The translations under genes and the position numbers were made by a program. A model generated the notes under the pieces. That model did no database searches and was not told the origin of the DNA. It was given only the letters and a program-made list of their open reading frames with translations. A DNA stretch of 64,000 nucleotides. It comes from Planosporangium flavigriseum (lineage in GTDB: Bacteria > Actinomycetota > Actinomycetes > Mycobacteriales > Micromonosporaceae). The stretch covers positions 1-64,000 of the forward strand of contig NZ_JAATVW010000023.1 of NCBI RefSeq assembly GCF_011947225.1, written 5' to 3'. Shown here piece after piece: positions 16,752 to 27,091 of this stretch; within the stretch, counting starts at the first letter, position 1; each line of letters begins with the position of its first letter.

Positions 16752-18365
16752 CTAACCGACCAGCTCACGCAGGGACACGCCCGTGGCCTTGCGGTCCCAG
16801 GTCGCCTCGGTGACGCCGGCCTTCTTGATCAGGGCCTTCTGCGGCTTGCCGAGGGGAGTGCGGGGCAGCTCGTCGACGAACGTGATGTAGCGCGGGACCA
16901 TGAAGTGCGGCAGGCGCTGGGCGAGGTAGGCGACGAGCTCCTCGGGCGCCGTGTCGGAACCCGCGGCCCGGATGACCACGATCATGACGTCGTCGTCGCC
17001 CTCGAACTCTGACGGCACCCCGACCGCCACGCACTCGGTGACGCCCGGGTGGGTGACGGCGGCGGCCTCGATCTCGTACGACGAGATGTTCTCGGCGCGG
17101 CGCCGGATCCGCTCCTTCGCCCGGTCCACGAAGTAGAGGTAGCCGTCGGCGTCCAGGTAGCCGAGGTCACCGCTGTGGAACCAGAGGTTGCGCCAGGCGT
17201 TCAGCGTGGCCTCGGGGTTGTGGAGGTATCCCTGCATGATCGTCCAGGGCCGGCGCGGGCGGATGACGATCTCGCCGGTCTGCCCGGTCGGCATCTCCTC
17301 GTCGGTGTCCGGGTCGACGATGCGCAGTTCGAAGTGCTCGTCGCGTAGGCGGCCACAGCAGCCGACCCGCAGCGGCTCGGAGTACGGCTGCCACACGGGC
17401 ACCGTCACCTCGGTCATGCCCCAGGTCTCCATGCCCCGCAGCGCGAACCGGCGCTCGAAGTCCTCGGCGATCTTGGCGGGGAACGGGGAGGCGATGATCC
17501 GGGTGCACGGGTTGTCCGCGTCGTCCGGCAGCTCCGGCTTGCTGTAGATCATCTCGACCAGCGGACCGTGCACGTGGGACAGGGTCGCGCCGTACTCCCG
17601 TACGCGGGGGAGCCAGTGCTCGGCTGAGAACTGGGTGTCGATGATGACTTTGCCGCCGGTCATCATCGAGCCGTAGATGGCCATGTACTTGCCGGCGACG
17701 TGGAACAGCGGGATGAAGCAGTAGTGCGCGTCGTCCTCGGTCATCTGCGCGCCCTCGACCCCGAGCCGGGCGAAGAGCGTGATCTGCCCGTGCGGCATCA
17801 TGACGCCCTTGGCCGGGCCCGTCGTCCCCGACGTGTAGACCACCGACGCCAGGTCGTGCGGGCCGACCGTGCGGTCCGGCGCGGTGTCGGTCGAGCCCAG
17901 CAGGTCGGAGTACGCGAGCAGTCGGATGCCGGGCAGTTCCGGCCGGTCCGCGGCGGAGCCGTACACCACGAGCGTCTGCAGGTAGGTCAGGGATTCCCTG
18001 ATCTCGGCGATCCGCGGGAGGAACTTCTCGTCGACGAACATCGTCCGCGCCCGGGAGTTCTGCAGGGCGTGCTCGAGCGAGTGCCCCCGGTACGCGGTGT
18101 TGATGGCGACGTCGACGGCCCCGGCCAGCAGGATCCCCAGCCAGGTGTACAGCGGGTCCGCCGCGTTGTCCGCCATGATGACCACGCACTCGCCCTTGTC
18201 GACCCCGAGCGTGACCAGCCCGTTGCCGACCGAGCAGGCGCGCTCGTACGTCTCGCGGTAGGTGACAGGCGATCCCCCGACCGTCTGGAAGAACGTGCTG
18301 TCGGGCGACTCCGCGACCCGCGCGCGCAGCACGTCTGGAAGCACCCCGTCGGCCAGTAATGACAC
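16752..18365 (-). CDS. AMP-forming acyl-CoA synthetase (ANL superfamily)
   Basis: A 537-residue adenylate-forming ligase. The phosphate loop YTSGTTGPAKG is near residue 173, the aromatic/GMTE motif ETWGMTEV near 310, the hinge-region GDLGYLDADGYLYFVDR near 398, and the C-terminal lysine region TPLGKPQKALIKK near 510. It activates a carboxylic acid with ATP and joins it to CoA. The GTG start at 18365 is preceded by CGGAG. It resembles crotonobetaine/carnitine-CoA-ligase-like enzymes (CaiC type) in length and motifs. It sits between aldo-keto reductase and MaoC genes. The acid substrate is not predictable. Confidence 0.85.
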   Translation of the reverse strand: MSLLADGVLPDVLRARVAESPDSTFFQTVGGSPVTYRETYERACSVGNGLVTLGVDKGECVVIMADNAADPLYTWLGILLAGAVDVAINTAYRGHSLEHALQNSRARTMFVDEKFLPRIAEIRESLTYLQTLVVYGSAADRPELPGIRLLAYSDLLGSTDTAPDRTVGPHDLASVVYTSGTTGPAKGVMMPHGQITLFARLGVEGAQMTEDDAHYCFIPLFHVAGKYMAIYGSMMTGGKVIIDTQFSAEHWLPRVREYGATLSHVHGPLVEMIYSKPELPDDADNPCTRIIASPFPAKIAEDFERRFALRGMETWGMTEVTVPVWQPYSEPLRVGCCGRLRDEHFELRIVDPDTDEEMPTGQTGEIVIRPRRPWTIMQGYLHNPEATLNAWRNLWFHSGDLGYLDADGYLYFVDRAKERIRRRAENISSYEIEAAAVTHPGVTECVAVGVPSEFEGDDDVMIVVIRAAGSDTAPEELVAYLAQRLPHFMVPRYITFVDELPRTPLGKPQKALIKKAGVTEATWDRKATGVSLRELVG

Positions 18366-18406
18366 TTGTCTTTCTCCGATCCTGCGAAGGGTACGGTGCG
18401 GGATGG

Positions 18407-19384
<978 letters not shown>

Positions 19385-19482
19385 CATCTCTCCGTTCGGG
19401 CGGGCGCCCACTGAAGGTTCCGTCACCACCATGTCGACAACAGTCACGGCGGCGGCTGCCACCGTCGCCGCGAAGCGCCGTA

Positions 19483-19833
19483 TCACCCGATTGGGTAGAC
19501 CTGTTCCAGGTCCCGGACCTGCATCCGCTCGATGAAGCGCTTCGGCTCGTCGCCGATAACGCGCGCGCGCTCCTCGGAGTTGCGGTACCGCGTCTCCTGC
19601 TCCTCGATGGTGCCGTCCCCGGCGAAGCCGCGGACCCACACGAACTGTGAGGTCTCGGTGTCCACCCAGGCGGCCAGGACCGGGAGGTCGAACTTGGCGT
19701 GCATCGGGACGACCTTGTCACGGAACAGCGTCAGCCACTGCTCCATGAGGTCGGGCTTGATGTCGTAGATCCGAAGCTGAGCAAGCAACTGGAGTCCATT
19801 TCCGCCACGGAACCGTGGCTGGAGTCGAAGCAA
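19483..19833 (-). CDS. NIPSNAP-family protein
   Basis: A protein of up to 116 residues with the NIPSNAP pattern: [19 protein letters not shown], then [18 protein letters not shown] and FVWVRGFAG, a dimeric ferredoxin-like fold. The true start is uncertain. The TTG at 19833 gives the longest form, but homology-like sequence begins only at QLRIYDIK, and a TTG near 19800 would give a more usual length. It is the first gene of the minus-strand set. Bacterial members are common in degradation operons without a fixed function. Confidence 0.7.
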   Translation of the reverse strand: MLRLQPRFRGGNGLQLLAQLRIYDIKPDLMEQWLTLFRDKVVPMHAKFDLPVLAAWVDTETSQFVWVRGFAGDGTIEEQETRYRNSEERARVIGDEPKRFIERMQVRDLEQVYPIG

Positions 19834-19869
19834 ACCTGACTCTTGTCTTCTTCAAAATGTGCATCTACT

Positions 19870-19886
19870 CTGCGTATGTCGCGCAG
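19870..19886. promoter_or_regulatory. Operator-like inverted repeat in the divergent promoter region (site D)
   Basis: CTGCGTATGTCGCGCAG has perfect CTGCG/CGCAG arms seven bases apart. It matches site A upstream of etfB in arms, spacing and the TATGTCG core. It lies between the divergent NIPSNAP and kinase-IclR-aldolase units, where the IclR product could control both directions. Confidence 0.5.
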
Positions 19887-19944
19887 CCAACATAATCTTC
19901 AACCTGACACTCGGTCAAGAAGTCGAACCTGGCAGGAGGTGAGC

Positions 19945-20922
19945 GTGGAACACGCCGGCGGCTCAGACTCGCGGGATGTCTTCGACGTGGTCGCGATCGG
20001 AGAGACGATGGCGGCCTTCGTCCAGGATGGAGCCGCCGCCGACCGCTACCGGGTCACCGCGATCGGCGCCGAGTCGAACGTCGCGGTCGGGGTGGCTCAG
20101 CTGGGTTGCCGCGCGCGCTGGGTGTCCCGCCTCGGCGAGGACGAGCTCGGCCGGTACGTCCACGACTCCATCGCCAGTCACGGCGTCGACGTCCGGGTCG
20201 AATGGGATTCCAGTCGCCCGACCGGAGTCAGCGTCAAGGAGGTGCGCCCCGGCCGGACGCGCGTGCGCTACTACCGCAGCCAGAGCGCCGCCCGACAGCT
20301 CAATCGGGCGCAGGTGGCCAGCTTCGGAACCGCGCGATGGCTGCATGTCACCGGCATCACGCCGGCTCTGTCGTCCGAGGCGGCCGACGTCATCACGATG
20401 CTCGTGGAGCGCCGTGCCGGTCACACCGGCAAGGTGAGCTTCGACGTCAACTACCGGCCGGTCCTGTGGCCGGACGTCGCCACGGCGTCACGGGTGCTCA
20501 TCCCGCTCGCCCGGCAGGCGGACGTCGTCTTCATCGGCTACGACGAGGCCGAGAGCCTGCTCGGCAGCTGCGACGAGGCGGAGATCGCCCGCCACCTGCT
20601 GACCCGGGACGACCAGGAGCTCGTCATCAAGCGCGGTGAGGGCGCAGCCAGCGTGGTGACCACCGCGGGCAGCGTGTCCGAGCCCGCCATTCCGACCACG
20701 ATCGTGGATCTGACGGGAGCCGGCGACGCCTTCGCGGCCGGCTACCTGACCGGCGCCTGCTGGGGCTGGGACGCCAGTCAGCGCCTTCGTCTTGGGCACT
20801 TCCTCGCATCCCGCGTCGTCGGCGTGCCGCGCGATCTGGGGCCTGCTGTGGATAAAGCGGAGCTCGCCCGCATATCCTCGGCTATTGCCGCCCCTTCCCA
20901 GCTTAGGAATGATGCGTTATGA
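19945..20922 (+). CDS. PfkB-family sugar kinase, likely 2-keto-3-deoxygluconate-type kinase
   Basis: A 325-residue ribokinase-fold enzyme. The substrate GG-like region is near ESNVAVGVAQLG (41-52), and the ATP/anion-hole motif DLTGAGDAFAAGY contains GAGD at 258-261 with catalytic D261. The GTG start at 19945 follows CAGGAGG. Operon partners are an IclR regulator and a KDPG-type aldolase, the usual neighbours of KDG kinase (KdgK). It would phosphorylate a 2-keto-3-deoxy sugar acid made by the dehydratase at 10054-11142. Another ketose kinase role is possible. Its stop overlaps the regulator ATG. Confidence 0.85.
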   Translation: MEHAGGSDSRDVFDVVAIGETMAAFVQDGAAADRYRVTAIGAESNVAVGVAQLGCRARWVSRLGEDELGRYVHDSIASHGVDVRVEWDSSRPTGVSVKEVRPGRTRVRYYRSQSAARQLNRAQVASFGTARWLHVTGITPALSSEAADVITMLVERRAGHTGKVSFDVNYRPVLWPDVATASRVLIPLARQADVVFIGYDEAESLLGSCDEAEIARHLLTRDDQELVIKRGEGAASVVTTAGSVSEPAIPTTIVDLTGAGDAFAAGYLTGACWGWDASQRLRLGHFLASRVVGVPRDLGPAVDKAELARISSAIAAPSQLRNDAL

Positions 20923-21665
20923 GCCAGACCCTTGACCGCGCGCTCAAGATTTTGGATTACGTCGGAGAAAAGCCGCGACGCATCGGTGAGATCGCCACGT
21001 TTTTGGACGTTCACCACTCCACCGCACTTCGACTTCTCCACACGCTGCGTAATCACGGATTCGTTCACGAGATGCCGGACCATCGGTACCGGCTCGGTGC
21101 CGCGACTTTCCGGCTGGGCTTCCAAGCCCTCGACGCCATCGACATCCGGTCGGTCGCCAGGCCGTTCATGGAGAAACTCCACGAGCAGACGGGCGAGACC
21201 GTTCACCTCGGAACGCTCGAAGACAATGAGGTGGTCTACGTCGAGAAGGTGGAGGCGACCCGCCCGTTGCGTCTGCACTCGCGGATCGGCGCTATCGCGA
21301 CCGTGCACTGCACCGGCGTTTCCAAAGCGATTCTCGCGTTCCTTCCCGAAGCCAAGCGCGGCACCATTCTCGACGGGCGTGACCTGGCCCGGTTCACCGA
21401 CAACACGCACACCACCATCGCGGCGCTGGAGAGTGATCTGGCCGAGTGCCGGGAGCGCGGGTTCGCACTGGACGCCGAGGAGCACGAGCCCGGCATCCAC
21501 TGCGTCGGGGCGCCCATCCTTTCCGGCTCCGGGGACGTGGCCGGTGCGATCAGCGTCACCGCGCCCCTCAGTCGGGTCGACCGCGGCGCGCTCCTCGAAT
21601 TCGTACCGGCCCTCCTGGCCGCGACGCAAGAGACCTCTAAACAGTTGGGCTGGAGGGCGCAATGA
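20919..21665 (+). CDS. IclR-family transcriptional regulator
   Basis: A 248-residue IclR protein. A winged helix-turn-helix occupies about residues 1-65 (LDVHHSTALRLLHTLRNHGFV contains the recognition helix). The effector domain follows, with ETVHLGTLEDNEVVYVEKV and the conserved HCTGVSKAILAFL, then GAPI near 193. It overlaps both neighbours by four bases, so it is co-translated with the kinase and aldolase. IclR/KdgR-type regulators often sense 2-keto-3-deoxy sugar acids. It is the only regulator inside the catabolic locus and the best candidate for binding the repeats at 2025, 19870 and 22424. Confidence 0.9.
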   Translation: MSQTLDRALKILDYVGEKPRRIGEIATFLDVHHSTALRLLHTLRNHGFVHEMPDHRYRLGAATFRLGFQALDAIDIRSVARPFMEKLHEQTGETVHLGTLEDNEVVYVEKVEATRPLRLHSRIGAIATVHCTGVSKAILAFLPEAKRGTILDGRDLARFTDNTHTTIAALESDLAECRERGFALDAEEHEPGIHCVGAPILSGSGDVAGAISVTAPLSRVDRGALLEFVPALLAATQETSKQLGWRAQ

Positions 21666-22246
21666 GATTTCGAACCATCGCCATTCTCCGTGCTTATGAG
21701 CCACAGCGGGCCGCCGATCTGGCCGACCAGTGCTGGGCGATAGGCATGGATCTGGTGGAGGTTCCCGTTCAGGGGAGCCCGGGCTGGGCGGCCCTGGAGG
21801 CTGTCGCCGAACGCGCGCAAGGTCGTGCGTTCGGCGCCGGCACGGTCCTCTCGGCGGACGACGCACGTCGCGCCGCCGGGATGGGTGCCTCGGTGATCAT
21901 CAGTCCGGACATCGACGCGGACGTCGTCGAGGCCGCGCTGAACGTGAATGCCGTACCACTTCCGGGGGTCATGACCCCCACCGACGTCGGACAGGCTGCC
22001 CGGCTCGGGTTGGACACCTGCAAGTTGTTCCCGGCTTCGGTGGTCGGACCGGCCTGGCTGGGAGCTATCAAAGGGCCGTTCCCGGCCATGAATTTCATTG
22101 CTGTCGGCGGCGTCGATCTGGGCAACGCCGCAGGTTTCATCAAATCAGGGGCCACCGGTGTGGCATTGGGAAGCAGTATCGAGACGTTACTGTCACTCGA
22201 TGACCCGGCCGCTTTCATAGCAGAACTCCACGACCTCGTGGAATAG
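21662..22246 (+). CDS. KDPG/KDPGal-type aldolase
   Basis: A 194-residue class I aldolase, slightly shorter than the usual 205-215. R10 in AILRAYE, E33 in LVEVPVQ and the Schiff-base K121 in DTCKLFPA are all present. The phosphate-binding GGVDLGNAAGFIKSGATGVALGSS-like region spans about 151-175. It cleaves 2-keto-3-deoxy-6-phospho sugar acids to pyruvate and a triose phosphate, the step after the kinase. VEVPVQ replaces the more common E-T-L-R-T, as in 6-phospho-galactonate-type members. That suggests a stereochemistry other than gluconate, but this is tentative. Confidence 0.88.
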   Translation: MRFRTIAILRAYEPQRAADLADQCWAIGMDLVEVPVQGSPGWAALEAVAERAQGRAFGAGTVLSADDARRAAGMGASVIISPDIDADVVEAALNVNAVPLPGVMTPTDVGQAARLGLDTCKLFPASVVGPAWLGAIKGPFPAMNFIAVGGVDLGNAAGFIKSGATGVALGSSIETLLSLDDPAAFIAELHDLVE

Positions 22247-22423
22247 CCCTGCTGGCGATTGTCAGCGGCTTCTCTTCCAAGTATTTCCTCTTGGCTCACG
22301 GCTGGCTGTTATCCCGCCTCCGATAGCGGTTTAACTTCGGTTCCCGCCGGCGTAAAGGAAATCCGTGCGAAGGATTGCCAGGACACAGTCCATGTCCTAA
22401 CGTCCTCACGTCATTACAACCTG

Positions 22424-22434
22424 GCGATATGTCG
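22424..22434 (+). promoter_or_regulatory. Partial operator-like sequence upstream of the second ABC operon (site E)
   Basis: GCGATATGTCG shares the ATATGTCG core with site A and TATGTCG with site D. The full inverted repeat is not kept. It lies 68 bases before the ATPase start, in a 255-base spacer (22247-22501) with no visible gene. Confidence 0.3.
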
Positions 22435-22501
22435 GGACCGTTACGCGCACGTCAATTTTCGCAAAAACAAGCAGTCGTATGACGAACCGTAGGGAGGCGG
22501 A

Positions 22502-24103
22502 GTGCCGACGATCGAGACCAGTTCCACGAGCGTCCCCCTCCAGAGCCGAGTGCCGCTGGTGCGGCTCGAGGGCATCACCAAGAGCTTCGGTGGGGTCCAG
22601 GCCCTGCGGGGTGTGAGTTTCGACCTGTTGCCCGGCGAGGTGCACGCGCTTCTGGGCGAGAACGGCGCGGGGAAGTCGACTCTGATCAAGATCCTTTCCG
22701 GCGTCAACACCCGCGACGGCGGCGTGCTCGAGGTCGCGGGGGAGGAGACCACGTTCCGGTCGCCGGCGGAGTCGCGCAATGCCGGCCTAGCGGTCGTCTA
22801 CCAGGAGCTGAGCCTGGTGCCGTCCATGTCGGTAGCGGCGAACCTCCTGCTCGGCCGGGAGCCGCAGAACCGGCTCGGGCTCGTCAAGCGACGCCAGTTG
22901 ATGCGTGAGGTCGAGGCGTTCCTCGAGACGTACAACATGCCGCTGAACCCGAAAGCGATCGTCGGTGACCTGCCGTTCGCGTACCGGCAGATGACCGAGA
23001 TCTGCAAGGCGCTGATGGGCAACGTGCGCATCCTCGTACTGGACGAGCCCACGTCGGCGCTCACCGGGGGCGAGGAGGAGGTGCTGTTCGACGCCGTCAA
23101 GCGGGTGACCGAACGCGGCGTGGGCGTCATCTACGTCACGCACCGCCTGAGCGAGGTGTTCCGCCTGTCCCAGCGGGTGACGGTGCTTCGGGACGGCTCG
23201 AATGTCGCCACCTTCGCCACCAGCGAGACCACGATGAAGTCGCTTGTCGCGGCGATCGTCGGACCCGGACACGAAGGGTTGCGCAGCGCGACCGAAGCGG
23301 TCGCCTCCGACGCCGTTGCGGCGGACGCCGCCGCCACGGCCGCACCGCAGGTCGAGCCGTTCCTGAAGATGTCCAATGTAGTCAATGACCGATTGCGCGG
23401 TGTCGACCTGGCGGTGCGGCCGCGCGAGATCCACGGCCTCGCCGGGGTGGTGGGCAGCGGGCGGACGGAGATCCTGCAGACGGTCTTCGGGCTGCGCAAG
23501 GTCGCCAGCGGCGAGCTCCAGATCGACGGCCAGGCGCGGAAGGTCCGCAACCCGATCGACGCGATCCGGCTCGGTGTCGCACTGGCGCCCGAGGACCGCC
23601 ACGAACAGGGGCTCGTGCTGTCGCACACCATCGAGCGGAACATGGCCCTGCCGCGGATCGGTCAGCTGTCCCGGTTCGGCTGGTTCCGCCGGGGCGCGTC
23701 GGTCCAACGGTCGCACGAGGCCATCAAGGAGCTCGCGGTCAAGGCGCCGGGGCCGTCCACGGTCGTCGGCAACCTGTCCGGCGGAAACCAGCAGAAGGTC
23801 GTGTTCGGCAAGTGGCGTGACCCCACGCCCAAGCTCCTCCTCCTCGACGAGCCGACCGTCGGCGTCGACGTCGGCGCCCGCGAGGAGATCTACGGCGTCA
23901 TACGTAGGGCGGCGCAGGGCAGCACCGCCGTGCTGGTGGCCTCATCCGACCTCGTCGAGCTGCTCCTGCTCTGCCACCGCATCTCGATCGTCGTCGACGG
24001 CCGGATCGTGAAGACGGTCAGTCGGGCCGAACTCGGTAACGAGGAAGACCTGCACCACTTGATCCAGGAGTCCCAGTCTCTCGCACAGGAGTCGCAGTCA
24101 TGA
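22502..24103 (+). CDS. Sugar ABC importer 2, double ATPase subunit (RbsA/MglA type)
   Basis: A 533-residue double ATPase like that at 11442-13049 but clearly diverged. The N-terminal half has Walker A GENGAGKS near 58-65, Walker B ILVLDEPTSAL and VIYVTHRLSEVF. The C-terminal half has the degenerate GVVGSGRTE, then LSGGNQQKVVFGKW and LLLLDEPTVGVDVG. An Ala/Asp-rich linker of about 20 residues between halves is unusual. The GTG start follows AGGGAGGCGGA. Its stop overlaps the permease start. A second full importer suggests the locus takes up two related substrates or a substrate and its oxidised form. Confidence 0.9.
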   Translation: MPTIETSSTSVPLQSRVPLVRLEGITKSFGGVQALRGVSFDLLPGEVHALLGENGAGKSTLIKILSGVNTRDGGVLEVAGEETTFRSPAESRNAGLAVVYQELSLVPSMSVAANLLLGREPQNRLGLVKRRQLMREVEAFLETYNMPLNPKAIVGDLPFAYRQMTEICKALMGNVRILVLDEPTSALTGGEEEVLFDAVKRVTERGVGVIYVTHRLSEVFRLSQRVTVLRDGSNVATFATSETTMKSLVAAIVGPGHEGLRSATEAVASDAVAADAAATAAPQVEPFLKMSNVVNDRLRGVDLAVRPREIHGLAGVVGSGRTEILQTVFGLRKVASGELQIDGQARKVRNPIDAIRLGVALAPEDRHEQGLVLSHTIERNMALPRIGQLSRFGWFRRGASVQRSHEAIKELAVKAPGPSTVVGNLSGGNQQKVVFGKWRDPTPKLLLLDEPTVGVDVGAREEIYGVIRRAAQGSTAVLVASSDLVELLLLCHRISIVVDGRIVKTVSRAELGNEEDLHHLIQESQSLAQESQS

Positions 24104-25089
24104 GCCAGACCGTCACGGCCCCCGCGGTGAAGGAGTCGCCGTCCTCTCCAGGTCCCAAGCTCGCGAAAGCACTGCTGGCCGGCGATAGGCCGTACATGCT
24201 GTACTTCGCTTTCGCCGTGCTGGTCGTGGCGTTCAGCGTCATGTCCCCGGTGTTCTTCTCCACGGCGAACTTCCTGAACATCGGCCGTCAGACGGCGCTT
24301 GTGTCGATCATCGCCGTCGGCGCGACGTTCGTCATCATCTCCGGCGAGATCGACCTCTCGGTCGCGTCGACCCTCGCCGTGTCCGGCATGTCAGCGGCGC
24401 TGGCGATGCAGCACCTCCAGAACAGCTGGTACGTCGGCCTCCTCGCGGCGCTCGCCACGGGAGCCGTGGTCGGCCTCATCAACGGCGTGCTGACCGCCCG
24501 CCTGGCGATCCCGTCCTTCCTGGTCACCCTCGGCACCCTGGGTATGGCCCGCGGGGTGGCGCTCCTGGTGACCGACACCAAACCGGTCATCATCAACAAC
24601 GACACCTACTTCGCCATCTTCGGTGAGGGCCTGATCGCCGGGATCCCCGTGCCGATCGTGTGGACCGTCCTGGTGATGATCCTCGGTGCGCTGCTGCTGC
24701 ACTTCAGCGGCTTCGGCCGGCGCATCTACGCCACCGGCGGCAACGCGACCGCGGCCCGCTACTCCGGCATCAACACCAAGCGCGTCAAGACGACGGCGCT
24801 CGTCCTCACGGGCACCCTCGCCGGTCTCGCCGCTGTCATCTTCACCGCGCGGGCACACGCGGCGCGCCCCGACGTCGTCGCGGGCATGGAGCTCGACGTC
24901 ATCGCCGCGGTCATTCTCGGTGGCACGAGCCTGTTCGGCGGCCGAGGCGCCATCGTCGGCACCCTGCTGGGCAGCCTCATCATCGGCGTACTCAACAACG
25001 GCCTGGTCCTGCTCGGGGTCAGCTCGTCGCTTCAGCTGGTGATCAAGGGCGCCATCATCATCGCCGCGGTCGCCTTCAGTAAGAAGTAA
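24100..25089 (+). CDS. Sugar ABC importer 2, permease (RbsC/AraH type)
   Basis: A 329-residue polytopic membrane protein with the family motifs ATFVIISGEIDLSVAS near 80 and GNATAARYSGINTKRVK near 212. The last part, VILGGTSLFGGRGAIVGTLL, is typical. ATG overlaps the ATPase stop (ATGA). The following 175 bases to the binding-protein gene hold no obvious gene. Confidence 0.9.
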   Translation: MSQTVTAPAVKESPSSPGPKLAKALLAGDRPYMLYFAFAVLVVAFSVMSPVFFSTANFLNIGRQTALVSIIAVGATFVIISGEIDLSVASTLAVSGMSAALAMQHLQNSWYVGLLAALATGAVVGLINGVLTARLAIPSFLVTLGTLGMARGVALLVTDTKPVIINNDTYFAIFGEGLIAGIPVPIVWTVLVMILGALLLHFSGFGRRIYATGGNATAARYSGINTKRVKTTALVLTGTLAGLAAVIFTARAHAARPDVVAGMELDVIAAVILGGTSLFGGRGAIVGTLLGSLIIGVLNNGLVLLGVSSSLQLVIKGAIIIAAVAFSKK

Positions 25090-25264
25090 CAGCGGCATCC
25101 GCCGGTAACCAGTTCCCCGGCCGCCATCATGCGGCCCATCACCTCGCGCCCGCCGCCTACGAGGCGGCCGAGCCGAGACGCTGCACAACCCGCAACGGGC
25201 CAACGAGCCCATGGGAATGGTCAATCAGATCGGTCAGCTCATACGTAAAAGCTCGGAGTGTCCT

Positions 25265-26431
25265 ATGAGGTCAACCAGAAAGTCCCGGGGGCTGTTATTG
25301 GCGGCCACCGCCCTGTGCCTGGCGGCTACGGCCGCCTGCTCGGCGGGCACCAGCAGCGGAAGCGGCGGTGACTCCGCATCGGCGGTCAAGCTCGACCCGG
25401 CCAAGGTCGGGCCCACGTCGGTCATCGGCCAGGGCCCGAACGGCGAGCCGGCCGCGTCGCCGGACCAGCTAAAGATCAGTGACGAGGACGCGGCGAAGCT
25501 CAAGGCGGGCAAGTACAAGGTCGGCCTGGTGATGCACACCCTCAACCTGGACTTCTCGAAGCTGCAGATCCAGGGCATGAAGGACACCTTCGACAAGTAC
25601 GGCGTGGAGATCATCGGTACCACCGACGCGTCGTACAAGGTGGACCAGCAGACGGCCGACCTGGAGAACATGATCCAGCGCAAGCCGAACGGCATCATCA
25701 GCCTGCCGGTCGACAACACGGCGATGGCGCCCGCGTTCAAGAAGGTTTCCCAGGCCGGCATCAAGCTGGTACTGATCGACAACCTCCCCACGGGCTTCAA
25801 GCACCCCGCCGACTACTCCGCCGTGGTCTCCGCTGACAGCCAGGGCAACGGCCAGATCGCGGCCGAGGTGCTCGCGGCGCGGATCCCCAAGGACGGCACC
25901 ATCGGCATCGTCGGTTTCGGTATCGACTTCTTCGTCACCAACGAGCGCGTCAAGGGCGTCAAGGACTGGCTGGCGAAGAACCGCTCGGACATCAAGATCA
26001 AGCAGGCGAACTTCACCGACCAGTCCAAGGTCAGCCAGACCGCCGGTGACTTCCTGACGGCCAACCCCGACGTCAAGGGCGTGTTCGTGGTCTGGGACGC
26101 CCCGGCGATGGACACCCTGTCGGCGATGCGCGCGCAGGGCATCACCGTCCCGGTCACCACGATCGACCTCGGCCTGCAGGCCGCGCTCGAGATCGCCAAG
26201 GGCGGCCCGCTCAAGGGCCTGGGCGCCCAGCGCCCGTACGACCAGGGTGTCGCCGAGGCGATGGCGCTGCTGAACGCGTTCCTCGGCAAGGAGCCACCGG
26301 CGTGGGTCGGCGTCCAGTCGCTGCCCGTCATCCAGTCGAACGTCCTCGAGTCGTACAAGACCGTGTTCCACGCAGACCCGCCGGCTGACCTCGTCGCGGC
26401 GTGCAAGTCCGCCGGCTCCGCCTGCGGCTGA
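25265..26431 (+). CDS. Sugar ABC importer 2, substrate-binding lipoprotein
   Basis: A 388-residue binding protein, longer than the importer 1 partner. The signal peptide ends in ATAAC with the lipidated Cys near residue 26, followed by a Ser/Gly spacer. The type I binding fold is seen in YKVGLVMHTLNLDFSKLQ, QKPNGIISLPVDNTA-like sequence and GVFVVWDAPAMDTLSAM. An upstream in-frame ATG (25211) would precede the natural signal peptide and is rejected; CGGAG lies before 25265. The long mature N-terminal segment (about 60 residues before the fold) is not explained. Confidence 0.88.
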   Translation: MRSTRKSRGLLLAATALCLAATAACSAGTSSGSGGDSASAVKLDPAKVGPTSVIGQGPNGEPAASPDQLKISDEDAAKLKAGKYKVGLVMHTLNLDFSKLQIQGMKDTFDKYGVEIIGTTDASYKVDQQTADLENMIQRKPNGIISLPVDNTAMAPAFKKVSQAGIKLVLIDNLPTGFKHPADYSAVVSADSQGNGQIAAEVLAARIPKDGTIGIVGFGIDFFVTNERVKGVKDWLAKNRSDIKIKQANFTDQSKVSQTAGDFLTANPDVKGVFVVWDAPAMDTLSAMRAQGITVPVTTIDLGLQAALEIAKGGPLKGLGAQRPYDQGVAEAMALLNAFLGKEPPAWVGVQSLPVIQSNVLESYKTVFHADPPADLVAACKSAGSACG

Positions 26432-26439
26432 TGCGGTAA

Positions 26440-26492
26440 CCCGGTCCGGGTGCGAATCGCGCTGTCGCCAGGCGATTCGCACCCGGACCGGG
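26440..26492 (+). terminator. 21-base perfect hairpin after importer 2
   Basis: Arms 26440-26460 and 26472-26492 pair perfectly with an 11-base loop, nine bases after the stop of the binding-protein gene. Confidence 0.85.
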
Positions 26493-26529
26493 ACAATCGC
26501 CCACCTGAAGAAACTGGAAGGACCACTGA

Positions 26530-26931
26530 ATGAGTGACGAACTGCGCCCCGGCGTGTCGGCCACGATCGAGCGCGTCGTGGACGAGAGCCTGTGCACCAC
26601 GCGGGGCGAGTACGACATCTTCTCCACCCCGAACCTCGTGCTGTTGCTCGAGGCGGCCGCCATCGCCGCCATCGCGCCGCACCTGGGCGAGGGCCAGGCG
26701 TGCGTCGGCAGCCAGGTGAACATCGCGCACTCGGCGCCCACCCTTCGTGGTCAGACGGTGTGGGCGACGGCCACGGTGACCGAGGTGGACCGCCGCCGGG
26801 TCGAATTCGACATCGAGGTCCGCGACGAGGTGGACACCATCGCCACCGGTACCCACCAGCGCTTCATCATCAACCTGGACAAGTTCGCGGCGAACCTCGC
26901 GGCAAAGGCCGAGAAGGTCGAGAACGCCTAG
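26530..26931 (+). CDS. FlK-like hotdog thioesterase
   Basis: A 133-residue hotdog protein. Residues matching the catalytic Thr, Glu and His of fluoroacetyl-CoA thioesterase FlK are present in order: T33 (FSTPNLV), E41 (LLLEAAA) and H67 (NIAHSAPT). It would hydrolyse a short acyl-CoA. The relation to true fluoroacetate resistance is unlikely; housekeeping members are widespread. In this locus it may recover CoA from the ligase/MaoC branch. GAAGGACC lies upstream of the ATG. It stands alone between hairpins, so it may have its own promoter. Confidence 0.75.
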   Translation: MSDELRPGVSATIERVVDESLCTTRGEYDIFSTPNLVLLLEAAAIAAIAPHLGEGQACVGSQVNIAHSAPTLRGQTVWATATVTEVDRRRVEFDIEVRDEVDTIATGTHQRFIINLDKFAANLAAKAEKVENA

Positions 26932-26934
26932 TTC

Positions 26935-26957
26935 CCGGGCCGCGCTTCGCGGCCCGG
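26935..26957 (+). terminator. Short GC hairpin after the thioesterase
   Basis: Nine to ten base pairs (26935-26943 with 26949-26957, five-base loop) immediately follow the stop codon. Confidence 0.6.
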
Positions 26958-27091
26958 ACAACCATTGCCCGTGGTGATGGCGGGCGCGGCGGTGCCGCGT
27001 CCGCTCTCGCGGCATTCACACGCACGACCGCCCGATCCGGACGGCCCGAAGGGCCGGCGACAGGTGCGGCGGGTGCTAAGGGGGAGCGACA

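Noticed and set aside
26530-26931. Fluoroacetate resistance gene
   Set aside because: The FlK-like catalytic residues are present, but no fluorometabolite genes accompany it and such thioesterases are widespread.
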